Origin: Mesostigma viride
Taxonomy: Eukaryota > Streptophyta > Mesostigmatophyceae > Mesostigmatales > Mesostigmataceae
Direction: 5' to 3'
Assembly (NCBI GenBank): GCA_009746045.1
Contig: RPFO01000197.1
Span: 1-64,000, forward strand
Length of the DNA: 64,000 nt
The position numbers were made by a program, and so were the translations under genes. The notes below the pieces were generated by a model, which saw nothing but the letters and a program-made list of their open reading frames with translations, ran no database searches and was not told where the DNA came from. Shown here piece by piece: positions 26,150-37,000 of this stretch (the first letter of the stretch is position 1; each line of letters begins with the position of its first letter).

Positions 26150-27835
26150 TAATGTTTTTCAAGTCTAACGGCCGTTGGCTCACAACCCCCCTGTGGGAAG
26201 GGTGGATGCCTTACGAACCATTCAACCACATCTTTATGCTCAGCTAGATTTTTGGAGGCCTTTCTTGGAAGGCACATGGTAATAACCATTACTAAGCTGC
26301 ATGAAAGACAGATCCTGCCTTACTGCCACCAAATGAAAAGAATGAAATGCACATGATAATGTTTTTCCAATTCCAACGGCCGTTGGCTCACAACCCCCCT
26401 GTGGGAAGGGTGGATGCCTTACGAACCAGTCAAGCCCCATCTTTATGCTCAGCTAGATTTTTTGGAGGCCTTTCTAGGAGAAAAATGGTAAATAGCCACC
26501 ACTAAGCTGCATAAAAGACACATCCTGCCTTACTGCCACCAAATGAAACGAATGAAATGCACATGGTAATGTTTTTCAAGTCTAACGGCCGTTGGCTCAC
26601 AACCCCCCTGTGGGAAGGGTGGATGCCTTACGAACCATCCAACCACATCTTTATGCTCAGCTAGATTTTTGGAGGCCTTTCTTGGAAGGCACATGGTAAT
26701 AACCATCACTAAGCTGCATGAAAGACACATCCTGCCTTACTGCCACCAAATGAAAAGAATGAAATGCACATGATAATGTTTTTCCAATTCCAACGGCCGT
26801 TGGCTCACAACCCCCCTGTGGGAAGGGTGGATGCCTTACGAACCAGTCAAGCCCCATCTTTATGCTCAGCTAGATTTTTTGGAGGCCTTTCTAGGAGAAA
26901 AATGGTAAATAGCCACCACTAAGCTGCATAAAAGACACATCCTGCCTTATTGCCACCCAATTAAACGAATGAAATGCACATGGTAATGTTTTTCGAGTCC
27001 AACGGCCGTTGGCTCACAACCCCCCTGTGGGAAGGGTGGATGCCTTACGAACCATTCAACCACATCTTTATGCTCAGCTAGATTTTTGGAGGCCTTTCTT
27101 GGAAGAAAAATGGTAATAACAATCACTAAGCTGCATGAAAGACACATCCTGCATTATTGCCACCAAATGAAACGAATGAAATGCACATTTTATTGTTTTT
27201 CCAATTCCAACGGCCGTTTGCTCACAACCCCCCTGTGGGAAGGGTGGATGCCTTATGAACCATTCAACCACATCTTTATGCTCAGCTAGATTTTTGGAGG
27301 CCTTTCTTGGAAGAAAAATGGTAATAGCCACCACAAAGCTGAATGAAAGATACATCCTGGCTGATTGCCAACCCACTCAAAGGAATGAAATGCACATGTC
27401 CAACGGCCGTTGGCTCACAACCCCCTCTGGGAAGGGTGGATGCCTTACGAACCATTCAACCACATCTTTATGCTCAGCTAGATTTTTGGAGGCCTTTCTT
27501 GGAAGAAAAATGGTAAATAGCCATCACTAAGCTGCATGAAAGACACATCCTGCCTTATTGCCACCCAATGAAACGAATGAAATGCACATGATAATGTTTT
27601 TCCAATTCCAACGGCCGTTGGCTCACAACCCCCCTCTGGGAAGGGTGGATGCCTTACGAACCAGTGAAGCCCATGTTTATGCTCAGCTAGATTTTTTGGA
27701 GGCCTTTCTTGGAAGAAAAATGGTAATAGCCACCACTAAGCTGCATGAAAGACACATCCTGGCTGCTTGCCACCCTATCAAACGAATAAAAAGCATATGA
27801 TAATGTTTTTCCAATTCCAACGGCCGTTGGCTCAC
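26150..27835. repeat. 208-bp tandem array, eight units, each with one AACGGCCGTT palindrome (array III)
   Basis: Palindromes fall at about 26166, 26373, 26582, 26790, 26999, 27208, 27399, 27609 and 27818. Units share GGCTCACAACCCCCC, GAAGGGTGGATGCCTTA, TTTATGCTCAGCTAGATTTT and GGAGGCCTTTCT. The first units alternate between two types (ATTCAACCACATC and AGTCAAGCCCCATC), a dimeric pattern. Short minus-strand frames across it are spurious. Confidence 0.9.
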
Positions 27836-28109
27836 AACCCCCTTCGGGTAGAGGCCTTACGGACCAGTCAGAAAGTGTCCACCAAGCTGTTCCCCCCACA
27901 CCCACAGTTGTCCTTGTCCACATACCTTTCCAGTACAGTTGTCCTCAGCTTCTCAGCAACGGGCGACTCCTCTCCTTTCTGCCTTGACAGATATCACATA
28001 AACAAAACACGATCACGAGAGCATCAGGATTGTTAGAGGTTTCCTCCATCGCAAAACCGTAAGATACACACACCTCAAAAACCAACTTTCTTGTCCTCCC
28101 AAATAACAT
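27836..28109. other. Spacer between the 208-bp array and the small SDR element
   Basis: Pyrimidine-rich segment ending CTGCCTTGACAG near 27990 (acceptor-like on the plus strand). No supported gene. Confidence 0.35.
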
Positions 28110-28237
28110 TTCATGTCCCACGTAGCTCCCACAAAAACCAGCATCTTCATTAAAACAATAAGTGGAAGCATACATGTGACACTAATTGACATGCCCGGAG
28201 GCACGCCGTTCAAGGCCCTTCATGAAGTACGTTGCCC
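28110..28237 (-). repeat. Small SDR element repeat B2
   Basis: Begins TTCATGTCCCACGTAG and ends GTACGTTGCCC; repeated at 28689-28816. Confidence 0.8.
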
Positions 28238-28255
28238 TAGAGGCAACCAAGACAA

Positions 28256-28271
28256 GGGTGGGTGGGTGGGG
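28256..28271 (+). other. Perfect (G3T)3G3 quadruplex motif at the A2/B2 junction
   Basis: GGGTGGGTGGGTGGGG directly before AGCAAAGAAAG. Same position and strand as the motif at 8360-8374, although the A and B repeats of the two elements are otherwise unrelated by eye. Confidence 0.8.
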
Positions 28272-28688
28272 AGCAAAGAAAGAGGCCGACAAAACCAGCC
28301 AGAGCGGCTTTTAGTCGCAAAACCTCCCTTATCCCTAGCTAACTGACGTCATTAAACCCTTATGTTTAGTGGATGCTAGTAAGACGCTAACCGTACAGAC
28401 CGGGGTAGAATATCCCGAATCTGCACGGCTAGTATTAAATAATGCGTAGGTTGTTCTTTTCAGGGGCACTGCACCTCACGCCCCGTTCCGCCCGGGTATA
28501 ATCAACCCAAGCGCGGAACGCACATTTTATTTAATTCATTTTTCAACCATGCACTATATTGCATCTACTAATCACAAAAGCTCTAGCCAAACAGCTACGA
28601 GTAAACACTGCGACCTATAAGCCGCTCATCCAGCGGCCTCTTGTTCCCGCATTCACGTATAGAAGAAACTCCGTTCAAAGAACCCCGA
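28271..28688 (-). repeat. Small SDR element repeat A2
   Basis: 418-bp copy of 29653-30071. Confidence 0.85.
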
Positions 28689-28816
28689 TTCATGTCCCAC
28701 GTAGCTCCCACAAAAACCAGCATCTTCATTAAAACAATAAGTGGAAGCATACATGTGACACTAATTGACATGCCCGGAGGCACGCCGTTCAAGGCCCTTC
28801 ATGAAGTACGTTGCCC
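28689..28816 (-). repeat. Small SDR element repeat B1
   Basis: Directly abuts A2; same sequence as 28110-28237. Confidence 0.85.
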
Positions 28817-29652
28817 AATCACCCCCGCCCTGGCTTTCCCTTGAAGCCGCACTCCACCTTGCTCGTTGTCACAAGTGACCGCCCTGCCGCAAAACGGGAG
28901 CCCCCCCACATCGGGAGGCGTGTGCCCGGCGGCTGTGGATGCATGGCCAGGCCCAAAAAGGCCCAGCGCATTTGCACTGCGATTGCGCACGGCCAGCCTA
29001 TCATGACCCCTCTCGGGGCCCCGAGTCGGTACCGCTATGGCCGTCTCCCCATAGACCCGGGGTGCTTCGAGAAAAAACGTGGACCTAGCCCAGGCCCCGC
29101 CAGCCCGGATGCCCGAGGCCACAGCCCCAGGCACCTGGCTGAACGAGAGTCCGTTCAGCCAAGACCGCATTCCCCCCCGAGGTTTCTATGTGTGGGGAAA
29201 AAATTTCTAGCTTAGACGCTTTTCCCATCGCCGTCCCCAGCCCCAACCACCCCCCCTCGGCGGAAGGCAATTGCAAAGTTTGCTGGCCAGCAGCAATTTC
29301 CGAAGAAAAAGCCGCAGGCCGCGGACCGAGACACGGGTCGCCAGTGCCAGCCATCCGGCTCCAACCCGGGGTGCAAGCATCCCCAGGTACGGAGCACCAG
29401 CTCGCGCACTGGGCCGACCAAGCGACAGTTGAGCACCTGTCACGGCATCCGGCCCACCAAAGACCCCAAGCTGGGGAAAAGGTGCGGACCGGAGGTAATC
29501 TTTTTCTTTTCTTTTAGTTAACCGGGCGAGGAACTACGCCTGGCCGGTTAACAACTGGAAGTCTCACCACTGGCCAAGTGGCCAGTGCAACCAGTGCTTT
29601 TGGGATTTTGCTCCGCAGCACCCATAGCTGCGGCTGCCGCCGCAACGACAAC
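28817..29652 (-). other. Internal region of the small SDR element
   Basis: GC-rich, without a recognisable protein domain on either strand. Contains a perfect 10-bp hairpin (TGGCTGAACG...CGTTCAGCCA near 29140) and GTTAACCGG...CCGGTTAAC near 29517-29552. Confidence 0.5.
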
Positions 29653-30071
29653 GAGCAAAGAAAGAGGCCGACAAAACCAGCCAGAGCGGCTTTTAGTCGC
29701 AAAACCTCCCTTATCCCTAGCTAACTGACGTCATTAAACCCTTATGTTTAGTGGATGCTAGTAAGACGCTAACCGTACAGACCGGGGGTAGAATATCCCG
29801 AATCTGCACGGCTAGTATTAAATAATGCGTAGGTTGTTCTTTTCAGGGGCACTGCACCTCACGCCCCGTTCCGCCCGGGTATAATCAACCCAAGCGCGGA
29901 ACGCACATTTTATTTAATTCATTTTTCAACCATGCACTATATTGCATCTACTAATCACAAAAGCTCTAGCCAAACAGCTACGAGTAAACACTGCGACCTA
30001 TAAGCCGCTCATCCAGCGGCCTCTTGTTCCCGCATTCACGTATAGAAGAAACTCCGTTCAAAGAACCCCGA
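29653..30071 (-). repeat. Small SDR element repeat A1
   Basis: 419-bp outer repeat, one G longer than A2, ending AAGAACCCCGA at the right flank. Confidence 0.85.
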
Positions 30072-30183
30072 ATGTTTTTAAATGTAAAATAAATCACATT
30101 CATATTCTGTCACTTGATTTAACCACACAAATTTTCAGGTCCAACGCCCGTTGGCATTACGCCTCTTCCCGGTAAAAGAGTAT

Positions 30184-30394
30184 TTATTGCTCCAACCCCA
30201 CAAAAAACTCGTTCCGGACCTGATCGAAGCGAAGAGCACTGGCAGGGATCGGAGTCGAGCCAGATTTGTGTGCGGAACATGATGGCTGGCCTACCTCACT
30301 CCCCAACATCAATGTGGACCTGGGTTCGAACCCTGTCAGTGCTATTCGCTTCGAACAGTTCCGGAACGAGTTTTTTGTGGATGTGGAGCAATAA
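30184..30394. mobile_element. MITE-like element with about 65-bp terminal inverted repeats
   Basis: Left arm starts TTATTGCTCCA and right arm ends TGGAGCAATAA. Over about 62 bp the arms match with roughly six differences (ACTCGTTCCGGA, TCGAAGCGAA, AGCACTG shared). The core carries GGGTTCGAACCC, which resembles a tRNA B box. No clear target duplication. Confidence 0.65.
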
Positions 30395-30784
30395 TGTCGA
30401 CATTTTCAGTCTGTTCAGCCTAAAAAAATCACAAGCAGATGCGACGGCCCCTCCATTAAACAAATTATCCACCACTGTTGCGCTACACTAGCAATGTTTG
30501 TCAAGGTCCAACGCATCAAATAAATCACAACCATTGGTCACTCCATTTAACAAAATACCCACAACTTTTTAACCACACTAGAAATGTTTTTTGAGGTCCA
30601 ACGGCCGTTGGAATCCAAAAAATGCCGAATTCATGTCAAATTTATATATATGTGACAGTTGACAGAATTCGAGATAATTAAATTATCAAAGCCAGCTTTA
30701 GCCATCAGCCTTACCCATCAGCAAAAATTGGCGAATTTCATTCAATATTAGAATTCAAAATTTATTAATGAAATTTATGTTTCA
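30395..30784. other. AT-rich spacer with one palindrome
   Basis: A perfect CCAACGGCCGTTGG lies near 30598. Rough direct repetition of ACCACACTAGAAATGTTT-like text with the sequence just upstream. It holds the 3' flank of the F-box gene. Confidence 0.4.
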
Positions 30785-31690
30785 TCATTCAACCTCTTCA
30801 GAATCCTCATCCAAACACAACATCATGTCCCCTTTCCACTTGTACATACTACTCTCGGCCAAATACAGCAAGCGTGCCTTCTTCCCCCCAAAAAACTTGA
30901 GATAATCCGGTGTGAAGATTGTTCCGCTGAGGACCTGCATAGCTAACTCCACCAAAACGCTTGCCATATCCTCCTCCCTACACCTCCTCTCTAATAAGGC
31001 CTTCATGTCTGCGTTCTCATCAAATCCCATGATCAGAACTGCACATGCCATTCCTCCCCCCTCCAGAGGCAGCCCCTCCAAAAGCTTCACCCATTCTGCC
31101 TCCCTACGCGCTCTCCTCCCCGGAGGAAAAAAAATGTCCTCATCCGGGTCATAAGGAGTATCGCAGAACCAGAAAATGCTCCGTAACCCCCATAGTTCAT
31201 AATTATCGTACAAGTCATCCATTTCCTTTCCCAATTGGCGTAAGCGAGCTGTCCACCCCCTCCAATTCCTCTCCAACACACGTCTCCTCTCAGCACGCTC
31301 GGACCTGAACAACCCTCCCATCGTCCTTGCTCGTGCATGTCCCTCTGGTGCTGGCTGGCGTCCTAACACCTCCTCAACTTCTTCACAATATACCTTAAAA
31401 TACATTCCCCTTGTGACGAGTGTGTAGGGGGTGATATCAGCGCTTGCACACTTTACTTGCCCGCCATACAATTCTCGGAAAAGAGACTCAGTTATCAATG
31501 TACGAGGACCATCCCCGAATGCGTCCACGAACCCAGAAATTAACTTAAAGCTGAATTGGGGTTCATACCTCCCCGACACCGCTTCCCTAGCCCCTCTACA
31601 AACTGCTTCAAAGCGGGCTACGTCGGGCGCCTCCATAAAAGCTGCGACTTCGGTCCAAATTTCCCACGGCAGTGAGATATCCCCTTCCAT
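30785..31690 (-). CDS. F-box-like protein
   Basis: Start chosen at MEGDISLPWEIWTEVAAF, where the domain begins; an upstream in-frame Met at 31807 would add 39 unlikely residues. The first 40 residues (LPWEIWTEVAAFM, APDVARFEAVCRGAREAV) fit an F-box, which links substrates to SCF ubiquitin ligases through Skp1. The remaining 260 residues have no repeat such as LRR, Kelch or WD40. A TAACGGCCGTTGG palindrome lies 122 bp upstream of the start. Acidic C-terminus (LDEDSEEVE). Confidence 0.65.
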   Translation of the reverse strand: MEGDISLPWEIWTEVAAFMEAPDVARFEAVCRGAREAVSGRYEPQFSFKLISGFVDAFGDGPRTLITESLFRELYGGQVKCASADITPYTLVTRGMYFKVYCEEVEEVLGRQPAPEGHARARTMGGLFRSERAERRRVLERNWRGWTARLRQLGKEMDDLYDNYELWGLRSIFWFCDTPYDPDEDIFFPPGRRARREAEWVKLLEGLPLEGGGMACAVLIMGFDENADMKALLERRCREEDMASVLVELAMQVLSGTIFTPDYLKFFGGKKARLLYLAESSMYKWKGDMMLCLDEDSEEVE

Positions 31691-31872
31691 TATCGGCCCC
31701 GACGTCAAACTTGTCCCCTCTGCACATAACATACATCGACGTCCATCCTTAAAAAAAATGAGGTTTTGTCGGAAAGAAAATATGCAAACGTTAGGCGAGG
31801 TTTCCAATCCCTAACGGCCGTTGGGTCACTAATTGTTGTTTAACCCACTACAGTCGCATGAGAGAAAACGAA

Positions 31873-32008
31873 AGTCAATTTTATTCCAATTTCAAAGTGA
31901 AAGGAGAATTCACTATTACACCATTTTACAACACAAATCAGGTCAATTTTATTCCAATTTCAAAGTGAAAAGAGAATTCACCATTACACCATTTTACAAC
32001 ACAAATCA
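31873..32008. repeat. 68-bp tandem duplication
   Basis: Two units beginning GTCAATTTTATTCCAATTTC and ending ACAACACAAATCAG, with two substitutions between them. It lies downstream of the MYND gene. Confidence 0.85.
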
Positions 32009-32093
32009 GGACTACATACACAAATTTCAAACCCAAAATGCGTCCAGTTTTCCAGCCTCAAAAGCAAATTATTACTCTACATTTCCAGTTTTT

Positions 32094-32870
32094 CTATGAG
32101 GAAGAACCGTAGTAGAAGGTGAAGGAGAAGTCAACCTCAGAGAAGTCGACCTCGGTTCCATCCAGTATGGTCGTCCTGTTTACCCCCCTTATCACCCCTG
32201 CCAGCCCCTCCCTTGCTTGCCTCAGACGTTCGCATCTATCCTTATGCCTACTCCAGTCAGCACGCTGGCACTCCTCACTGCAATATCTGGCATCCCTACA
32301 TCCTCTACACCACTTCTGAGGGCCTGTGTCGCACCCACACCCCTCCTTGGAGCAATTTCGCATACCACGCATGGGAGCCCCATCCCTCACGATCGGGTCA
32401 GAGAGCAAGAAAAAGTTCATGTTGAGGGGTACTTCTGCCCCTACACACGCATCAGCCCTCACGCGCAGGGAAGACGTAACATTCGGGTAAAATGCGCGCC
32501 CGTAGGTGCACCCAAGCTGAGCCCCTTCCTCTTCCCCCAACTCTATCTTTGGCCCCTTTGTAATGAACGACACCAAAAGGCGGAACTCCCTCGTTGGGTC
32601 TATTGGCGCTCTTAGATCCATCTGTGGTACGAAAAAACCCTCTTGAATACAGAAGTTCATATCAGCTAGCTGGGCGTACATAACCCGATCCATTTGGCTG
32701 AACGAATCAAACGCCAATAAAACGGCCAAGTGGCGGCCTGTCTTCTCCTGCGCGACACGAACTTCCTCGAATATGACACGCGACAGAAAGCGAACTTGTT
32801 TGTAAACGTTTTGAAGGACGCTTCCGTAGACTTCATTCACGATCTCGGACTCATTCGCGATCTCGGCCAT
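32094..32870 (-). CDS. MYND zinc-finger protein
   Basis: Start chosen at MAEIANESEIVNEVYG, aligning with the start of the 25320-26110 paralog; an upstream Met at 32894 is possible. The N-terminal domain has GRHLAVLLAFDSFSQMDR, DMNFCIQEGFFVP and TREFRLLVSFITKG. The MYND finger follows: KWCRGCRDARYCSEECQR and DWSRHKDRC. The C-terminus has a DFSEVDFSFTFYYG stretch. About 258 residues, intact. The shared N-terminal domain is unknown to me. Confidence 0.8.
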   Translation of the reverse strand: MAEIANESEIVNEVYGSVLQNVYKQVRFLSRVIFEEVRVAQEKTGRHLAVLLAFDSFSQMDRVMYAQLADMNFCIQEGFFVPQMDLRAPIDPTREFRLLVSFITKGPKIELGEEEGAQLGCTYGRAFYPNVTSSLRVRADACVGAEVPLNMNFFLLSDPIVRDGAPMRGMRNCSKEGCGCDTGPQKWCRGCRDARYCSEECQRADWSRHKDRCERLRQAREGLAGVIRGVNRTTILDGTEVDFSEVDFSFTFYYGSSS

Positions 32871-33050
32871 CTTTTTCAGGGAAAAAACGAACAAAAAGAT
32901 TTACATCGCGGCCAAAAAAACGCGTTTTCCCATTAGTGTGTTTGCCTAATTTATTGTAATCATTCATTTTTAAAACAGTCAGGTCCTTCACAACCTCAGA
33001 AAATGATTTCATTAAATTGGCATATACATTTAAAAACATCTTAGGTCGCA

Positions 33051-33305
33051 CTACTTTTTGCGTTTCAGTTTACGTTTGTTTCCCGGTTGAATAAAGTTGA
33101 CACCATCCCCTTCATCGTCGGAAATTAAGGCCGGCATTTCGTCCACTTCAGCTTGTACATCATCTTTTTTCATCACAACCATGGCTGGAATTGAATCCCA
33201 AAATTTCTCAATCGCTCTAACAACTTCGGCTGGCAGTTTTTTGGCCCCCCGTTCAACTGCCTCTCTCTCCTGGTTCGACACCGAAACGTCCTTGTCTTTC
33301 TCCAT
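33051..33305 (-). CDS. Small basic-tailed hypothetical protein
   Basis: Start chosen at MEKDKDVSVSNQERE. About 84 residues, helical and charged, with an acidic patch (ALISDDEGDGVNF) and a basic end (GNKRKLKRKK) that could be a nuclear localisation signal. A perfect palindrome lies 109 bp upstream (33414). No family recognised. Confidence 0.5.
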   Translation of the reverse strand: MEKDKDVSVSNQEREAVERGAKKLPAEVVRAIEKFWDSIPAMVVMKKDDVQAEVDEMPALISDDEGDGVNFIQPGNKRKLKRKK

Positions 33306-33413
33306 TGAAAAAAACTGCACGTGAAGCACAACTGGCACAACCAATGTAAGTAAACCTAGTAACTTCAGGGGCGGATTAATTCATCAGCCGGAGTACAATT
33401 TTATTTTACAACG

Positions 33414-33805
33414 CCAACGGCCGTTGGCATTACAGCAATGAAGTTAAGATAAAAACGTCGTAATGCAACGGCTGATAAAACTGGCGTATAATCAATAACG
33501 CAAAAAAAATTGGCAAGAACTTTTTTTTGGAGGTCCAACGGCCGTTGGCATCACGTAAATCACAACAGCAATGATGGAAACTGATTTTGCAAGTCCAACG
33601 GCCGTTGGCATCAAGAAAATCAGAAGAGGGAGCGACTGCCCAAAAAACGCATAATAATAAAACAAGTACCTTGCAGGTGGTTGACAGACGCGAATCTTGT
33701 GTGGCGACGTGGAATCTGCAAGGAATGCGCAAAAACGTTGCAATCAGAATTACAAGGATTACATATTTTCCACATTTAGTTTTTCAGGTCCAACGGCCGT
33801 TGGCA
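33414..33805. promoter_or_regulatory. Cluster of four CCAACGGCCGTTGG palindromes
   Basis: Copies near 33414, 33537, 33596 and 33790, each followed by GCAT. Spacing is irregular, so this is not a tandem array. Confidence 0.55.
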
Positions 33806-33884
33806 TGAGATTAATAAGAATACCACTACATGCGTGTGAGAAAATTGTGCCGGGTGACAGAATTAAATCCAAGTTGCCCAGCAG

Positions 33885-34045
33885 GTGGGAGGGAGGGAGG
33901 GAGGGAGGGAGGGAGGGAGGGAAGGAGGGAAGGAGGGAGGTAGGGAAGGAGGGAAGGAGGGAAGTAGGGAGGGAGGGAGGGAGGGAGGGAGGGAGGGAGG
34001 GAGGGAAGGAGGGAAGGAGGGAAGGAGGGAAGGAGGGAAGGATAA
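33885..34045. repeat. (GGGA/GGAA)n purine-rich simple repeat
   Basis: Runs directly into the 29-bp satellite. Low-complexity Gly/Glu/Arg and Pro/Ser/Leu frames over it are not genes. Confidence 0.95.
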
Positions 34046-37000
34046 ATACCTAGGGGGGGTGCTGGCATGCATAAATACCTAGGGGGGGTGCTGCCAAGCA
34101 TAAATACGTCGGGTGGGGTGCTGGCATGCATAAATACCTAGGGGGGGATGCTGGCATGCATAAATACCTAGGGGGGGTGCTGGCATGCATAAATACCTAG
34201 GGGGGGTGCTGGCATGCATAAATACCTAGGGGGGGTGCTGGCATGCATAAATACCTAGGGGGGGTGCTGGCATGCATAAATACCTAGGGGGGGTGCTGGC
34301 ATGCATAAATACCTAGGGGGGGTGCTGGCATGCATAAATACCTAGGGGGGGTGCTGGCATGCATAAATACCTAGGGGGGGTGCTGGCATGCATAAATACC
34401 TAGGGGGGGTGCTGGCATGCATAAATACCTAGGGGGGGTGCTGGCATGCATAAATACCTAGGGGGGTGCTGGCATGCATAAATACCTAGGGGGGGTGCTG
34501 GCATGCATAAATACCTAGGGGGGTGCTGGCATGCATAAATACCTAGGGGGGGTGCTGGCATGCATAAATACCTAGGGGGGGTGCTGGCATGCATAAATAC
34601 GTCGGGGGGGTGCTGGCATGCATAAATACCTAGGGGGGGGCTGGCATGCATAAATACCTAGGGGGGGTGCTGGCATGCATAAATACCTAGGGGGGGGCTG
34701 GCATGCATAAATACCTAGGGGGGGTGCTGGCATGCATAAATACCTAGGGGGGGTGCTGGCATGCATAAATACCTAGGGGGGGTGCTGGCATGCATAAATA
34801 CCTAGGGGGGGTGCTGGCATGCATAAATACCTAGGGGGGGTGCTGGCATGCATAAATACGTCGGGGGGGTGCTGGCATGCATAAATACCTAGGGGGGTGC
34901 TGGCATGCATAAATACCGAGGGGGGGTGCTGGCATGCATAAATACCTAGGGGGGGTGCTGGCATGCATAAATACCTAGGGGGGGTGCTGGCATGCATAAA
35001 TACCTAGGGGGGTGCTGGCATGCATAAATACCTAGGGGGGGTGCTGGCATGCATAAATACCTAGGGGGGGTGCTGGCATGCATAAATACCTAGGGGGGGT
35101 GCTGGCATGCATAAATACCTAGGGGGGGTGCTGGCATGCATAAATACCTAGGGGGGGTGCTGGCATGCATAAATACCTAGGGGGGTGCTGGCATGCATAA
35201 ATACCTAGGGGGGGTGCTGGCATGCATAAATACCTAGGGGGGGTGCTGGCATGCATAAATACCTAGGGGGGGTGCTGGCATGCATAAATACCTAGGGGGG
35301 GTGCTGGCATGCATAAATACCTAGGGGGGGTGCTGGCATGCATAAATACCTAGGGGGGGTGCTGGCATGCATAAATACCTAGGGGGGGTGCTGGCATGCA
35401 TAAATACCTAGGGGGGGTGCTGGCATGCATAAATACCTAGGGGGGGTGCTGGCATGCATAAATACCTAGGGGGGGTGCTGGCATGCATAAATACCTAGGG
35501 GGGGTGCTGGCATGCATAAATACCTAGGGGGGGTGCTGGCATGCATAAATACCTAGGGGGGGTGCTGGCATGCATAAATACCTAGGGGGGGTGCTGGCAT
35601 GCATAAATACCTAGGGGGGGTGCTGGCATGCATAAATACCTAGGGGGGGTGCTGGCATGCATAAATACCTAGGGGGGGTGCTGGCATGCATAAATACCTA
35701 GGGGGGGTGCTGGCATGCATAAATACCTAGGGGGGTGCTGGCATGCATAAATACCTAGGGGGGGTGCTGGCATGCATAAATACCTAGGGGGGGTGCTGGC
35801 ATGCATAAATACCTAGGGGGGTGCTGGCATGCATAAATACCTAGGGGGGGTGCTGGCATGCATAAATACCTAGGGGGGGTGCTGGCATGCATAAATACCT
35901 AGGGGGGGTGCTGGCATGCATAAATACCTAGGGGGGGTGCTGGCATGCATAAATACCTAGGGGGGGTGCTGGCATGCATAAATACCTAGGGGGGTGCTGG
36001 CATGCATAAATACCTAGGGGGGGTGCTGGCATGCATAAATACCTAGGGGGGGTGCTGGCATGCATAAATACCTAGGGGGGGTGCTGGCATGCATAAATAC
36101 CTAGGGGGGGTGCTGGCATGCATAAATACCTAGGGGGGGTGCTGGCATGCATAAATACCTAGGGGGGGTGCTGGCATGCATAAATACCTAGGGGGGGTGC
36201 TGGCATGCATAAATACCTAGGGGGGGTGCTGGCATGCATAAATACCTAGGGGGGGTGCTGGCATGCATAAATACCTAGGGGGGGTGCTGGCATGCATAAA
36301 TACCTAGGGGGGGTGCTGGCATGCATAAATACCTAGGGGGGGTGCTGGCATGCATAAATACCTAGGGGGGGTGCTGGCATGCATAAATACCTAGGGGGGG
36401 TGCTGGCATGCATAAATACCTAGGGGGGGTGCTGGCATGCATAAATACCTAGGGGGGGTGCTGGCATGCATAAATACCTAGGGGGGGTGCTGGCATGCAT
36501 AAATACCTAGGGGGGGTGCTGGCATGCATAAATACCTAGGGGGGGTGCTGGCATGCATAAATACCTAGGGGGGGTGCTGGCATGCATAAATACCTAGGGG
36601 GGGTGCTGGCATGCATAAATACCTAGGGGGGGTGCTGGCATGCATAAATACCTAGGGGGGGTGCTGGCATGCATAAATACCTAGGGGGGGTGCTGGCATG
36701 CATAAATACCTAGGGGGGGTGCTGGCATGCATAAATACCTAGGGGGGGTGCTGGCATGCATAAATACCTAGGGGGGGTGCTGGCATGCATAAATACCTAG
36801 GGGGGTGCTGGCATGCATAAATACCTAGGGGGGGTGCTGGCATGCATAAATACCTAGGGGGGGTGCTGGCATGCATAAATACCTAGGGGGGGTGCTGGCA
36901 TGCATAAATACCTAGGGGGGGTGCTGGCATGCATAAATACCTAGGGGGGGTGCTGGCATGCATAAATACCTAGGGGGGGTGCTGGCATGCATAAATACCT

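Larger units (their letters stand above)
28110..30071 (-). mobile_element. Non-autonomous split-direct-repeat element
   Basis: In plus-strand order: B2 (28110-28237), a 33-bp spacer with a G-quadruplex motif, A2 (28271-28688), B1 (28689-28816), internal region (28817-29652), A1 (29653-30071). A copies are 418/419 bp and differ by one G; B copies are both 128 bp and look identical. This is the layout of the 8153-13480 retrotransposon, but the internal region is only about 0.84 kb with no RT, RNase H or recombinase motif. Orientation is set by analogy with the larger element. Confidence 0.75.

Noticed and set aside
28811-29215. 134-codon plus-strand ORF in the small SDR element
   Set aside because: Low-complexity GC-rich frame without homology to gag, RT or recombinase; opposite frames are equally open.
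30236-30345. tRNA gene inside the MITE-like element (7-bp AGCACTG/CAGTGCT acceptor, GGTTCGAACCC)
   Set aside because: The T stem has mismatches, the D-arm consensus is absent and the length is too great. The pairing is explained by the inverted repeats.
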